The notes: generated by a model from the sequence alone, not told the origin. Positions 1-8,150 are shown, numbered from the stretch's first letter. The stretch: DNA of 64,000 nt from JAGVSR01 sp963825555 (GCA_963825555.1 CAWGTZ010000015.1:1-64000); one strand, 5' to 3'. A program made the numbers and translations.

Positions 1-235
1 GACCGCCGGCTTGTGATTTTCTGGGATCGTCCGTAATTCAGAAGAGAATGAACTCGCCATGACGCCGATGACGGCTCATAGCCCATCTCCGTCCGGTGAC
101 CGCGCAGTGCGTGTGGTCCCGGTCTTGCCTCCATCGATCCTACCGATTAAGCCGCAGGAATATTCCGATTTGAACCGTCGAAGCAGTTTGCTGGATAATA
201 ATCATGACCTAGCAGGAGGTTTTGGGAGGTCGGTC

Positions 236-481
236 ATGCGATTGCTTCTGATGTTCACGGTGTTCATGGGAATAGCGGCCATGGGGGCTGTTTCGGCAAC
301 AGAAGGGCCTGATCGCGACGCCGATCGCGCGACGCACTACCCTCCGAATCGGACTCAGGATCCAAGTCGTGCCAGTCTCGCCAACGGTGGGATCCTTCAA
401 TGCGACATTCGCCGTCCGAGCTGCCGGAAATGGCAGGTACTTTCCAATGATCGCAACGGCGAATCCAAGAACGACAACTAA
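236..481 (+). CDS. Small putative exported protein, unknown function
   Basis: The frame is open from position 59, but the ATG at 236 has a strong ribosome-binding site just upstream (GGGAGGT near 225-230). It would begin a textbook signal peptide: Met-Arg, a hydrophobic core, then Ala-x-Ala-like residues near 20. The predicted product is 81 aa. The mature part is polar, with two cysteines (in LQCDIRRPSCRKW) that could form a disulfide. I do not recognise a family. It lies in the integrated element, upstream of and convergent with the membrane-protein gene at 735-2099. It could be a chance ORF; the RBS and signal peptide are the only support. Confidence 0.4.
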   Translation: MRLLLMFTVFMGIAAMGAVSATEGPDRDADRATHYPPNRTQDPSRASLANGGILQCDIRRPSCRKWQVLSNDRNGESKNDN

Positions 482-734
482 CGTGCTGCCAGCATGAATT
501 TCAGTAGGATGAGGCCGGGGGTCGGCTGGACAACGGCTGGCCGCTCCTACTTTCGATTTATGCAATGTATCCACGCCCCTGCCATGCAGTGGCACACGCT
601 CCTTGGCTTCCGGAATTGGCCCATCTCGCCCGTTTGGCTGCGCAGTCCGTGTGTCCGCTCGTTTAGCCGTCAAACAGGTGCGTGACTTCTGATGCCAGGG
701 GGTAGAGCTGCCGTCACGCAGAGCGCAGCCGGCT

Positions 735-2099
735 TCAAGCCGCGAGCTGCACATCTCGATAACGGATCCGGCCGCTTGATTTCCATTTGGTGAAACCAAG
801 ACCCGCCAGTTCCAGCCCCAATCTCTGCTGAGATGCTGGGTAGTGGCCGCGTGCCGTGCACCAGCAGATGTAAACCAACCATAGGTCGGCGGCCGTAAGA
901 GACCGGCCTGCCGCCGGCTGGAGACAGTCCTTCACGAAGTCAGGGACGTGCGACCCGACGAGGGACAGGACTCTCCCTGATGAGGGAGGGATGACGCGGG
1001 GAGGGATCGGGGACACCCCATCTGAAATCCCAGCGCTCGGCGGAGGGAGGACGGTTGAGGGAGGTTCATACCGTTTGCTAGTGCCCTCCCCAGTCCCCGC
1101 AGCGACCCGGACTTCCTCAGAGTCTGGAGCCGACTGCGCCTCCGATCGCTCGGGCGCATTGAGATCGGGACCACTGGGGAGGGATTGGACCTCCGCGCCG
1201 ATCGATCGACCATTCATCCCTGATGCTCCCTCTTCTCCGATCTCTGGTCGCGGTTGCTCCCCTCCCCGAGAGATCAGATTGCTCTCCTGCCCCTCCCTGA
1301 GCGCCCGCAGAGCCGCGAACCCGAAGCAGCTCATGATCTCGACGACCAGCGTCAGGAGCAGAGCCACGCCAGCGCGACCGTCGAAGGGCAGCAGGCGTCC
1401 CAGCGTGAACGCGAAGGCCTCCGGGAGCGGGTCCTTTACGGCGACAATCGGCGCCGCCGCCAGACGCTGTCGAAGCTCTCGCGCCCGGGCATCGAGCTTC
1501 TCATAGTCCTCGGCGGCCGCAAGCTCGCGGCGAATTTGCAGGACCTTGGCGCAGGCCGTCTGGAAATACCGGCTGCTTCGGATCGCCTGGCATTCCCGAC
1601 TGTCCCGCCAGACGCTTGCGGGGACCCTCTCCCCATTCAACGTTTCTCGGACCGTATCCGACGGCCGGGGTGGCAACGGCTGAGACAGCGCCAGCATGCT
1701 CTGCTCGACTTCGGCCAGCTCAGCTTGGACATGGCTTCGACTCTCCATCTTCCAAGCGCCGTCTCGCTCCAGATTGGCAACCGCCAAACTGACCGTCGCG
1801 TGCGTGGCAAGCGCGCTGTAGGTGACGAGGCCAATCCAGGCCACACCCAGGATCGCGAACAACAAGCAAGTACGCCATGCGAGCAAGGCAATTAACACGA
1901 CAGGCAAGAGAGCCTTAGCGATGTCGAAGACAGCACCGACGAAGTAGCCGACCTCTGCATCGTACCCTAGTGCAACCGCGAAGCGGGCCGAACCTGTGGC
2001 CGTGACTGCCAGCGACAGACCGAGGAACGCCAACACGATCGCGCCGGCCCCTGACAGGAGAAGCAGGCCACGGTTCTTCAGTTGGATAAGCTTTCGCAT
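735..2099 (-). CDS. Element-encoded membrane protein with C-terminal primase-associated-like domain
   Basis: 454 aa. The N-terminal part has about three hydrophobic segments (residues 12-34, 52-72, 77-99). A charged, probably coiled-coil region follows (about 110-215), then a fourth membrane segment near 243-263 and a low-complexity Pro/Ser-rich linker (about 270-380). The last 70 residues (about 385-452), including LVYICWCTARGHYP and ending GRIRYRDV, resemble the winged-helix-like C-terminal domain of phage and plasmid primases; this is by eye, not by search. Such a domain on a membrane protein could tether DNA or a replication complex to the membrane. It is transcribed divergently from the ImmA/IrrE-like gene. 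The function is unknown and the domain reading is inference. Confidence 0.6.
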   Translation of the reverse strand: MRKLIQLKNRGLLLLSGAGAIVLAFLGLSLAVTATGSARFAVALGYDAEVGYFVGAVFDIAKALLPVVLIALLAWRTCLLFAILGVAWIGLVTYSALATHATVSLAVANLERDGAWKMESRSHVQAELAEVEQSMLALSQPLPPRPSDTVRETLNGERVPASVWRDSRECQAIRSSRYFQTACAKVLQIRRELAAAEDYEKLDARARELRQRLAAAPIVAVKDPLPEAFAFTLGRLLPFDGRAGVALLLTLVVEIMSCFGFAALRALREGQESNLISRGGEQPRPEIGEEGASGMNGRSIGAEVQSLPSGPDLNAPERSEAQSAPDSEEVRVAAGTGEGTSKRYEPPSTVLPPPSAGISDGVSPIPPRVIPPSSGRVLSLVGSHVPDFVKDCLQPAAGRSLTAADLWLVYICWCTARGHYPASQQRLGLELAGLGFTKWKSSGRIRYRDVQLAA

Positions 2100-2500
2100 C
2101 GAGATCCCCCATCCGACTGCCTGCCGCGCCCCGTAGATGTGCTTGGGACGTGGCCAGGCTTACCGCAAGGGATTCAGCTTTTTGTCGAGGTATCAAGAGC
2201 TGGACCGCTTCAGCGCATTCGCTGACACACTGTGGAACGCCCTGAAACAAGGAGACACGATCATCAGCGACAGCTCCATCGCCAGGCGGAGCCAGGATCT
2301 GGAGAAAAATCGATCGCGCCATGGCACCGATTCGGGACATGGGGCCCTCTTCTCGATCGCACTCCACGCTTGAACACTTCCGCAACTCACAGTATCCGAC
2401 CCACCCACGACATCCAGACGAGGTCCAAGACCTCACCAACCGAGCGGCTCCGCCACGGTGGTCGAACGATGAGGCCGAGAGGCAAAAGAGGAGGTTCTCC
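2100..2500. other. Divergent intergenic region of the element
   Basis: About 400 bp separates the membrane-protein gene (leftward) from the ImmA/IrrE-like gene (rightward). Several short overlapping frames are open here (for example 2137-2373), but none has a convincing RBS or protein-like composition. The region presumably carries the two divergent promoters. I see no strong sigma70 hexamer pair, and no tRNA or sRNA signature is evident. Confidence 0.4.
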
Positions 2501-3184
2501 ATGAGCACCCGAGACCACCGCATTGCGCGGCGACGATTGTCGGGGAGCGGTCCCCGCGTGCACACGCCCGGGTCCGACACCCCAAGCAAAAAGCGCGTGC
2601 AGCCAGCGACCGGAAAAGAACTTCAGGCTCGTCGCCGAGAGGCGGCGGAGCGATATCTTGAGATCGCCGCAGCTCTCAAGGTGGAGGCCGGGGTCAAGCG
2701 GCACGACGTGTGCAAAGAATTACGCGGCCTCGCCTATTTCGAAAGCGGCGTGATCGTCGCGCCGGAGGGCCGCACTCGGAAGCAACTCTACATTCTCGCT
2801 CACGAATGCGCTCACGTCGCACTGAAACATGGCCAACGTCGCTGGCGAAAGAACAAGCCAGGGCATGTCGTGGAATTGGAGGCCGAACAGTGGGCCCACG
2901 AAGCCCTACGCCGTCATGGCGTGCCCGTTCCCAGAGCGATGTCGCGCCGGGCTCGGAACTATGTCGGTCACTGGATCGCGAAGGATGAGCGCAACGGCGT
3001 GGTCGTCGCGCAAGAGGAAGCACTCCGATTTGCCGGTCAGTTGACACCGCGACGGCGCAGGGCTTTGCGTGAACTAACCGCTCAAAGGCGTGCTCCATGG
3101 CCTCAATCATGGTGGTTTCGCCTCCTGTCATGTGTCTTTCGGCGGCGGCGTAAAAGTGACCTGCCTCAGGCGCCAACTTATTGA
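2501..3184 (+). CDS. ImmA/IrrE-family metallo-endopeptidase
   Basis: 227 aa. The frame is open further upstream, but ATG 2501 is preceded by GAGGAGG at a good distance, so I start there. Residues 101-105 are HECAH, the zinc-binding HExxH helix. A downstream ELEAEQWA (about 125-132) supplies the likely third ligand Glu, the arrangement seen in ImmA/IrrE (DUF955) peptidases. The N-terminal 50 residues are basic and low complexity; the C-terminus is Arg-rich. In ICEBs1-type elements ImmA cleaves the element repressor to start excision. Here no HTH domain is fused and no obvious partner repressor is adjacent, so the substrate is unknown. Typical family members are fused to or paired with an XRE repressor, which makes this stand-alone form notable. 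Confidence 0.75.
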   Translation: MSTRDHRIARRRLSGSGPRVHTPGSDTPSKKRVQPATGKELQARRREAAERYLEIAAALKVEAGVKRHDVCKELRGLAYFESGVIVAPEGRTRKQLYILAHECAHVALKHGQRRWRKNKPGHVVELEAEQWAHEALRRHGVPVPRAMSRRARNYVGHWIAKDERNGVVVAQEEALRFAGQLTPRRRRALRELTAQRRAPWPQSWWFRLLSCVFRRRRKSDLPQAPTY

Positions 3185-3253
3185 AACGACTCGGACTTAA
3201 TTTTCCAAAGTCACGTATTTGCAGTCGTCGAATAAGGATGAGCTTTCGAATCG

Positions 3254-4016
3254 CTAAGGCCGAATTTTAGCGCCATCTTCTGTCGGCGGACTTCGCCTTG
3301 GCGGTTCCTTCCCCTGACTAGGCCGGGGGGCCGAGATTCCGAACTCTCCTAATGCAGTGATAGCTTCCTTCTCGAGCCCGGCGCGCCACGCGGACCAACA
3401 TTGGGAATGAAGCCAGGCATGGCCCAGAGACTTCGGTTCCGAAAGGAAGCAGCGGCTCTTGGTCCTCACCAACTGCACCGCAGGCGAGACAGCGCCCAGG
3501 CGGCGAGCGTACGAAGTTGCGGTTCAGCCATTCAGCGACGCAGCAATCGAAGGAGCGGGCTTCGGCCTCGGGGCGCGGCAGACCCCCATCAAATTCTGCG
3601 ACCCCCGCCCGTTCGTCAAAGAAGGCACGCCAGTCCTCGGATGACCAGACGTCGTTCGACGGCAGCATGTGCATGATCTCTGGATGGATCGGGGCGGGAT
3701 CGGCTGGCACCGCCGTCACGTGCGTGTGGCGTGTGTGACGCCCACTACTCAATTGATTCTCTGACGTTTTTCCTATCTCGCCGAACCCCGCACTACCGTG
3801 TGACACGTGTGACAGCGGCTCGCGCCGCCTCGCTCCGTCACACGGCGCCACACGCAAAGTCGGCTGCCGGTGTGACGCCCTTCTGTGAGCCTCTTCAGAG
3901 TGATGACTTGTGTCACATGGCGCTACACGCCGATCATTGGGTGAGTTCTCGAGCACGCCCGGTAGATCTTTCGAATAGCGCTGGCGAAAGCCGGCGAACC
4001 AATCACGATCGACCAT
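3254..4016 (-). pseudogene. Frameshifted gene downstream of the primase-helicase
   Basis: One frame starts at ATG 4016 (overlapping the helicase stop by 14 nt) and runs with convincing protein composition, including EDWRAFFDERAGVAEFDGG, a CLACG motif and LLPFGTE, down to about 3430. There it turns into Arg-rich nonsense. The adjacent frame picks up exactly there with GHAWLHSQCWSAW and continues to a stop at 3254. Removing one base near 3430-3436 joins the two as ...PFGTESLGHAWLHSQCW. The CxxC plus the downstream H and C suggest a small zinc-binding fold. I read this as one gene of about 253 codons with a single frameshift, either decay or a sequencing error. The function is not recognised. 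Confidence 0.6.
3734..3917. repeat. Cluster of TGTGAC / GTCACA motifs
   Basis: Six copies of TGTGAC or its complement occur in about 185 bp: 3734-3739, 3799-3804, 3808-3813, 3837-3842 (inverted), 3871-3876 and 3912-3917 (inverted). Two are extended to the identical TGTGACGCCC (3734, 3871). Spacing is irregular. They fall in the 5' part of the frameshifted gene immediately after the primase-helicase operon. They could be binding sites for a replication or regulatory protein of the element, or merely reflect repeated Cys-Asp-Thr / Ser-His codons in the frame. Confidence 0.45.
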
Positions 4017-6432
4017 CAGAGCCCTCGGGTCCGAAGAGTGCCGGGGTCAGGACGTAGACGCGATGAGTGCCCATGCCCGGAAGGCGCTCACTCCGGCTGG
4101 TCTTCCCGGCCGAGTCGCACAATAGCATGCCGCGATCGGCGAGCGCCCGTGCCACCAAGTCAGGCGCGATACCGCCGCAAGCCTCCCGAAACGCCTGCGG
4201 GAACATGTAGAAGGTCGCTCCATCCTCTCCCCTCTTCACGAAGCCAGCACGATCCCGCACAGGAGAACGTAAATCATTAAGCTCGGTCGAGGACCATTCA
4301 GCGAAACGACTAGAACCGTGGCGGGAGATAAAATCGCGCACGGACGCGATGCCATTGCGCACTTCAGCCGGCTCCGTGCCGCCGCGCTGAGCGAGCCAAT
4401 CGTCAAAGCATCGCCGAGCGCCGTCAGTCGCCTCCCCCTCTGGCCAGGGTAGGATGCCCATGGCAACCGCTAGTTCCCCGGCGGCTGCCGCAAGAGCAAA
4501 GCGGCGGGCAACACGCCGGACCTGCCCCTCCCCCTCGGGTGGACAGTAAAGCCTAATGAAGTCGTTCATGTGCCCACGCACCGCGTCGCGAGCGCCCTCG
4601 AGATCGGCCGTGAGCTTCTCCAGAAACGCATCGGCGGCGTGCCCATAATTCTCAGCGGCACTCGTCCGCAGGGCGTCTGCAAACTTGGAAGGAGAAGCAA
4701 ACTCGTGAATGTTCTCGAAGAGACCCAGTCCGACCCCGGCGTCAGCAGGAATCTCGACGATGCGCACTTCTTGACCTGCGGTCGACCGACGACGTTCCTC
4801 TGCCAGCTTCTCGCTGAGGCCAATCTCGCCGGTACTGAGGAAGATAACGCGCCACTCTTCGCTCGGACGAAGGTCGCCGCTGCGATTGGCCCTGGCCTTG
4901 CCTTGCCCGTTCGCAAGCATATAGGCCGTATTAGAGGCCGCGCGCGCATCCACCTCGGACATCTCATCGAGACAAAGGACGGTGTCACAGTGAGCAGCTG
5001 CCGTTCCCTCCATCGCATTGTCTGTGGCCCGCCAAGACCTGACGTATCCACCGAGGCCACCGCCGCCCCACACCGATCCGGCTACCCAAAGAGTCGTGGA
5101 TTTGCCTAAACTCGATGCGCCCCGAAAATGAAAGCCCCCGCCTTCAACCCCCGCAAGCTGTAGCAGCGGCCCCGCAAACGCAGCGGAAGTCGCTAGTACG
5201 AGGCGGCTGTTGCCGGCGCACAGCCGCGCAAAGTCCTGCCATTCGTCGAATGTGCCCCCATGTCCGTAAGCGTGCCGCACAGCGGCAGAGGACGCAAACG
5301 TCATAAGCTCACCCGCCGTCACGCCGTAGGACTTATCTGGCAAGACGTAAGCGCGGCCATGCCACCCCACGTGCGTGACCAAGAGTGCCTTCAGTTGGGG
5401 GTGGACACAATTTAGCAGGTTCAGAAGTGCCGCCTTGGACTTGCTGCCGGTACCGAAGCGGAGCCCCATATCCCGCAGTCGCGACAAAAGTTCCCCGCCC
5501 GTGTCCGAAAGCAGCCGCCACGGCATAGCCCAATCGTTCCAGTTGCCGTCCGCCGTCTGGACACGAAGCAAGAGAGACCAGGACCTGTTCTGGGCGTCGC
5601 GCGTATTGGCGAGAAACTCGATCGGAGAGCACAGCCAGACCCACTCTTTAATGTCGCCATCCTTGTCGAGCTCGGCAACTTCGATATGCCCGTCGGCTCG
5701 CCACCGGTACCCCTTAGGCAATTCAACCGCCCGCTCCGCGACTAACTGGTCAAGCTCCGGCCTGGCCCGAAGAACGCGATCCAGGGGCACCGCCTCTGCC
5801 AGCGCCCTGTCCAATCGCGCGCGGAATCTTTCCGGGCAGGCGACATGCATTTCCGAGACATCCTTGAAGCTGTCGAGGTTGACAACATAGATCCTGGTGC
5901 GATGCGACGAGCGTGATAGTGACCTGAGCAGCGCCTCGCCACCTTTATCCTTCTCGAGGATCACATAGACATCTCGATCAGCCAGATAGCGATCATCTCG
6001 CTCGGGTCGAAAGTTCGTGGCTCCAGGCACTCCAAGAGCGTCCATGTCATGAAACCAGAGCGTTTGCGCGTCGCTCTCCCCTTCAACAAGAAGCAGGCGG
6101 GCGCCGGCTGGCGGAAGACGGTCGAGGCCGTAGAGAACCGTGCCTTGACCCCTGCCGTTCTGATCCCAGAGCATTCGTTGATCCCGACCGTCGTCGGCCT
6201 TGACGAGGCCAACTCGGATCCTCTCCCGAACCGGGCTACCGCCGACGGCTCTATACGGAATCCGCACCGCCAATCGATGGTCATCGTAGGGATTCTGGAT
6301 TGTTTCCAGGCCAAGTTCACACAGAAAGGACACGGGCAGGTTCTTTGCCGCTGCATAGTCTTCCAACGTGCAGTTCCGGGTCAGATCTAAACGAGCCTCG
6401 CCGGATTGGAGTGAGCGCTCATGCAACGTCAT
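4003..6432 (-). CDS. TOPRIM / DUF927 primase-helicase of the element
   Basis: 809 aa. Residues 110-185 look like a TOPRIM domain with the VEGESD motif at 116-121 and a later acidic segment. From about 225 onward the protein resembles DUF927-type, D5-like superfamily 3 helicases. The Walker A is GASSLGKST (438-446) and the Walker B is VLCLDEMSE (485-493). A C-terminal winged-helix-like region follows (about 740-790). Proteins of this design prime and unwind DNA for replication of plasmids, satellites and integrative elements. The start ATG overlaps the stop of the upstream 111-aa gene as ATGA, so the two are probably translationally coupled and act together. The gene is intact, unlike several element neighbours. 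Confidence 0.8.
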   Translation of the reverse strand: MTLHERSLQSGEARLDLTRNCTLEDYAAAKNLPVSFLCELGLETIQNPYDDHRLAVRIPYRAVGGSPVRERIRVGLVKADDGRDQRMLWDQNGRGQGTVLYGLDRLPPAGARLLLVEGESDAQTLWFHDMDALGVPGATNFRPERDDRYLADRDVYVILEKDKGGEALLRSLSRSSHRTRIYVVNLDSFKDVSEMHVACPERFRARLDRALAEAVPLDRVLRARPELDQLVAERAVELPKGYRWRADGHIEVAELDKDGDIKEWVWLCSPIEFLANTRDAQNRSWSLLLRVQTADGNWNDWAMPWRLLSDTGGELLSRLRDMGLRFGTGSKSKAALLNLLNCVHPQLKALLVTHVGWHGRAYVLPDKSYGVTAGELMTFASSAAVRHAYGHGGTFDEWQDFARLCAGNSRLVLATSAAFAGPLLQLAGVEGGGFHFRGASSLGKSTTLWVAGSVWGGGGLGGYVRSWRATDNAMEGTAAAHCDTVLCLDEMSEVDARAASNTAYMLANGQGKARANRSGDLRPSEEWRVIFLSTGEIGLSEKLAEERRRSTAGQEVRIVEIPADAGVGLGLFENIHEFASPSKFADALRTSAAENYGHAADAFLEKLTADLEGARDAVRGHMNDFIRLYCPPEGEGQVRRVARRFALAAAAGELAVAMGILPWPEGEATDGARRCFDDWLAQRGGTEPAEVRNGIASVRDFISRHGSSRFAEWSSTELNDLRSPVRDRAGFVKRGEDGATFYMFPQAFREACGGIAPDLVARALADRGMLLCDSAGKTSRSERLPGMGTHRVYVLTPALFGPEGSDGRS

Positions 6433-6764
6433 GGGTTCACCTCCAAAGCGAGCTGCCTGGCTGCCTCACACTGGCTGAGCCCGTTTAGAAACGCGTACAG
6501 CGAGATCAGATCACCGCCCCGATCGCCAGTGGCGAAATCAGCCCAGCGCCCAGTTCGCACGTTAATCGAGAAGGAGCCGATGGATTGGTCAGGACGACGC
6601 GGATTGAGAGCGCGATACTCGTGGCCGCAGAGTCTTCCTCCGGGCAGCCAACGAGGCAGTAGCGTGCCGGCTCGTGAAAGTGCACGGCGCGCTATTTCAG
6701 CGAAGTTCAGCCCTGGAGCATTTTGCGGCCGGCATGACAGGTTGGTGGCTTCGAGTCTCAGCAT
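6429..6764 (-). CDS. Small primase-type N-terminal domain protein
   Basis: 111 aa from ATG 6764; a longer upstream frame exists, but this start overlaps the AlpA-like gene by 7 nt and fits the operon. The C-terminal half contains FSINVRTGRWADF followed by GDRGGDLISLYAFL. This is the pattern of the CHC2-like primase zinc-binding-domain family that normally precedes TOPRIM. Only two cysteines are present, so the classical zinc ligands appear to be missing. It directly precedes the TOPRIM-helicase gene with an ATGA overlap, which suggests the N-terminal piece of a split primase-helicase, supplied as a separate polypeptide. Confidence 0.65.
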   Translation of the reverse strand: MLRLEATNLSCRPQNAPGLNFAEIARRALSRAGTLLPRWLPGGRLCGHEYRALNPRRPDQSIGSFSINVRTGRWADFATGDRGGDLISLYAFLNGLSQCEAARQLALEVNP

Positions 6765-7012
6765 GTCCGGCCACCTTTCGGGTTCCGAGCTTGCATCCAG
6801 TCGGCGATGTCTGTGGAGCGGAAGGCCTTTCTGTTGGGCGATAGCGCGACAGCTTCGGGAAATCGCCCAGCCCGAATTTCGCGCCATAACGTGGTGGTGC
6901 TTAGTCCCGTGAGGGCCCGTACTTCCGCGCGTGACAGGAACTGCTGCAGTTCCCTTCGGATTTCTTCGCGACGCGCCGGAATCTCTTCAGGAGGTGATGA
7001 CTTTCTGTTCAT
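6758..7012 (-). CDS. AlpA-like helix-turn-helix protein
   Basis: 84 aa from ATG 7012, chosen because GAGGA lies at proper spacing and the longer frame only adds a hydrophobic out-of-character leader. Residues 27-52 (LSRAEVRALTGLSTTTLWR region) form a MerR/AlpA-type HTH, followed by GRFPEAV and a wing with FRSTDIADWM, typical of the phage AlpA/excisionase family. Such proteins act as transcriptional activators or recombination directionality factors. It is the first gene of the AlpA, primase-domain, TOPRIM-helicase operon, with its stop overlapping the next start, so it may regulate the replication operon or excision. Confidence 0.75.
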   Translation of the reverse strand: MNRKSSPPEEIPARREEIRRELQQFLSRAEVRALTGLSTTTLWREIRAGRFPEAVALSPNRKAFRSTDIADWMQARNPKGGRTC

Positions 7013-7095
7013 GGCAATCCTCAATGTTGCGAGAATTGCCAAGAAATACCGGAGCACTCGGCCAGAGCCGAGGAAGAATGAAACTCAAATAATCG

Positions 7096-7475
7096 TCATT
7101 TTTCCGCAGGGCCAGTCCCACCGATTCGGGGCTTCGCATCACACAACTTCCTGTCCTTCGACAGCAATTTTCGAATAGTGCTCTCATCACGGTCCTTTCC
7201 CGTGATGTGCTCCAAGACGGCTCTGCAAAATTGTCGAAGATCGCGGCCATCATCACCCGTCTCTTCGCGCCGAAGCTTCTCGGTCCAAAACTCCCTGTTT
7301 GCCTGGCAATGTAGGCAAGCTCCGGTCGCTCGGCCGTCGGTACACCTCTTTGCCGGGTTTCTCTTCGCTTCGTAATTGTGCCTCTCCAGTGCCGCCCGCC
7401 CGAGGTTACGGATACGACAATCGGCGGCAAGGTCATCGTCAAGTTTCTCGAGAAACGTCCTGGACTCTCGCTCAT
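7096..7475 (-). pseudogene. Cys-containing element protein, frameshifted near its start
   Basis: ATG 7475 overlaps the stop of the upstream gene (TGATG), a coupled start. It reads MSESPG and then enters a poor frame. One base further the adjacent frame reads FLEKLDDDLAADCRIRNLG and continues with protein-like composition through KRCTDGRATGACLHCQ to a TGA at 7096. That frame has no ATG, GTG or TTG start of its own. A single missing base near 7455-7460 restores one 126-aa protein. A CxxC preceded by another Cys suggests possible metal binding. No family is recognised. The natural choice is one gene with a 5' frameshift rather than the overlapping ATG-started 162-aa frame. Confidence 0.5.
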
Positions 7476-7829
7476 CAGTGCTGGCGTACTCGTCGGTAGT
7501 ACGTGGCCGTAAGAAGATTGTCTTTGACGGCTTTATCTTCCACAGCGCTACATAATGCGTCGGCGCAATTGACTACCTTGGTGAGGCCGGCGGTAATCTG
7601 CTTGTCACTTGCGTGCCAGCCAAGATATCGCATTCACGAAGGTAGCCCGCCTGCAACTGGGATAAGATATCGCTCGACAAGACGAGATGCTCCCGGCTCA
7701 AGCCCACCCTGCCTTCCATAATGGCTGGACATCGGGAGATGAGACCGGGGCTTCTACCGGACGACTAATGTCCGCCCGTCTTCTCTTGCGTGTGGAAGCA
7801 GACTTCCGTCCGGAACTCTTCGCCGTCAT
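7475..7829 (-). pseudogene. Element protein split over three reading frames
   Basis: Starting from ATG 7829 (GAGG upstream), frame 1 reads a basic Ser/Arg-rich head and ends ...VQPLWKAGWA-stop at 7698. Frame 2 continues at the same point with GLSREHLVLSSDILSQLQAG and goes out near DIL (about 7630). Frame 3 continues with GWHASDKQITAGLTKVVN to the TGA at 7475. Two single-base deletions would therefore join one protein of about 118 aa. The three segments abut exactly and are all helical and charged, which argues for one ancestral ORF. The function is unknown. It heads the leftward element operon nearest the tRNA. Confidence 0.5.
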
Positions 7830-8073
7830 TGTTGTCGCCTCGCGCCTGGCTGCTTTTAGCTGAAGCGGCACTGGGCGTCGGCCTTCCGCGCGGCATCCTA
7901 CGTACCATGAGGTCGCAACGATCGAGTGATCCCGCTGCACACGCGATTCGTTGAAGCCCAACGCGCTGCCGCGACACTTACCTGCACTCGCTCGTGTTGG
8001 AATCTGATGGGCCAATTATAGGCCAATTGGAAGGAAAGCAGCGATGAGCGATCTATTAAGTCTATGATTTTAT

Positions 8074-8150
8074 TGGCGCGCCCGAAAGGATTCGAACCTC
8101 TGACCCCCAGATTCGTAGTCTGGTGCTCTATCCAGCTGAGCTACGGGCGC
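8074..8150 (-). tRNA. tRNA-Arg (anticodon ACG)
   Basis: On the minus strand the sequence folds as a complete cloverleaf. The acceptor GCGCCCG (8150-8144) pairs with CGGGCGC (8084-8078). The D arm is GCTC..GAGC, the anticodon loop CTACGAA gives ACG, the T arm contains GGTTCGAATCC, and CCA is encoded (8076-8074). Anticodon ACG reads arginine CGN codons after A-to-I editing. Its 3' end borders the putative integrated element and is the likely attachment site. Confidence 0.95.

Larger units (their letters stand above)
1..8073. mobile_element. Right-hand part of an integrated genetic element abutting tRNA-Arg
   Basis: The stretch up to the 3' end of the tRNA-Arg gene differs in content from the rest of the window. 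It has an AlpA-type HTH, a primase/helicase operon, an ImmA/IrrE metallopeptidase, unknown ORFs and several frameshifted genes, and no housekeeping gene. Elements integrated by tyrosine recombinases commonly sit at the 3' end of tRNA genes, and here the tRNA reads toward the element. I found no integrase, no relaxase, and no second copy of the tRNA 3' end inside the window, so the left boundary and att repeat must lie outside or be lost. Replicative functions without visible conjugation genes suggest a satellite or mobilizable island. The exact boundary at 8073 is inferred. Confidence 0.6.

Noticed and set aside
209..799. 196-aa frame on the minus strand
   Set aside because: It overlaps the membrane-protein 3' end and the small exported ORF, has no ribosome-binding site and a Pro/Arg-rich shadow-like composition.
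991..1895. Plus-strand frames of 171 and 213 aa
   Set aside because: They lie antisense to the membrane-protein gene and have low-complexity, mirror-type composition.
6987..7475. 162-aa ATG-started frame on the minus strand
   Set aside because: After its first six residues the adjacent frame is far more protein-like and shares the same coupled start, so I prefer one frameshifted gene.
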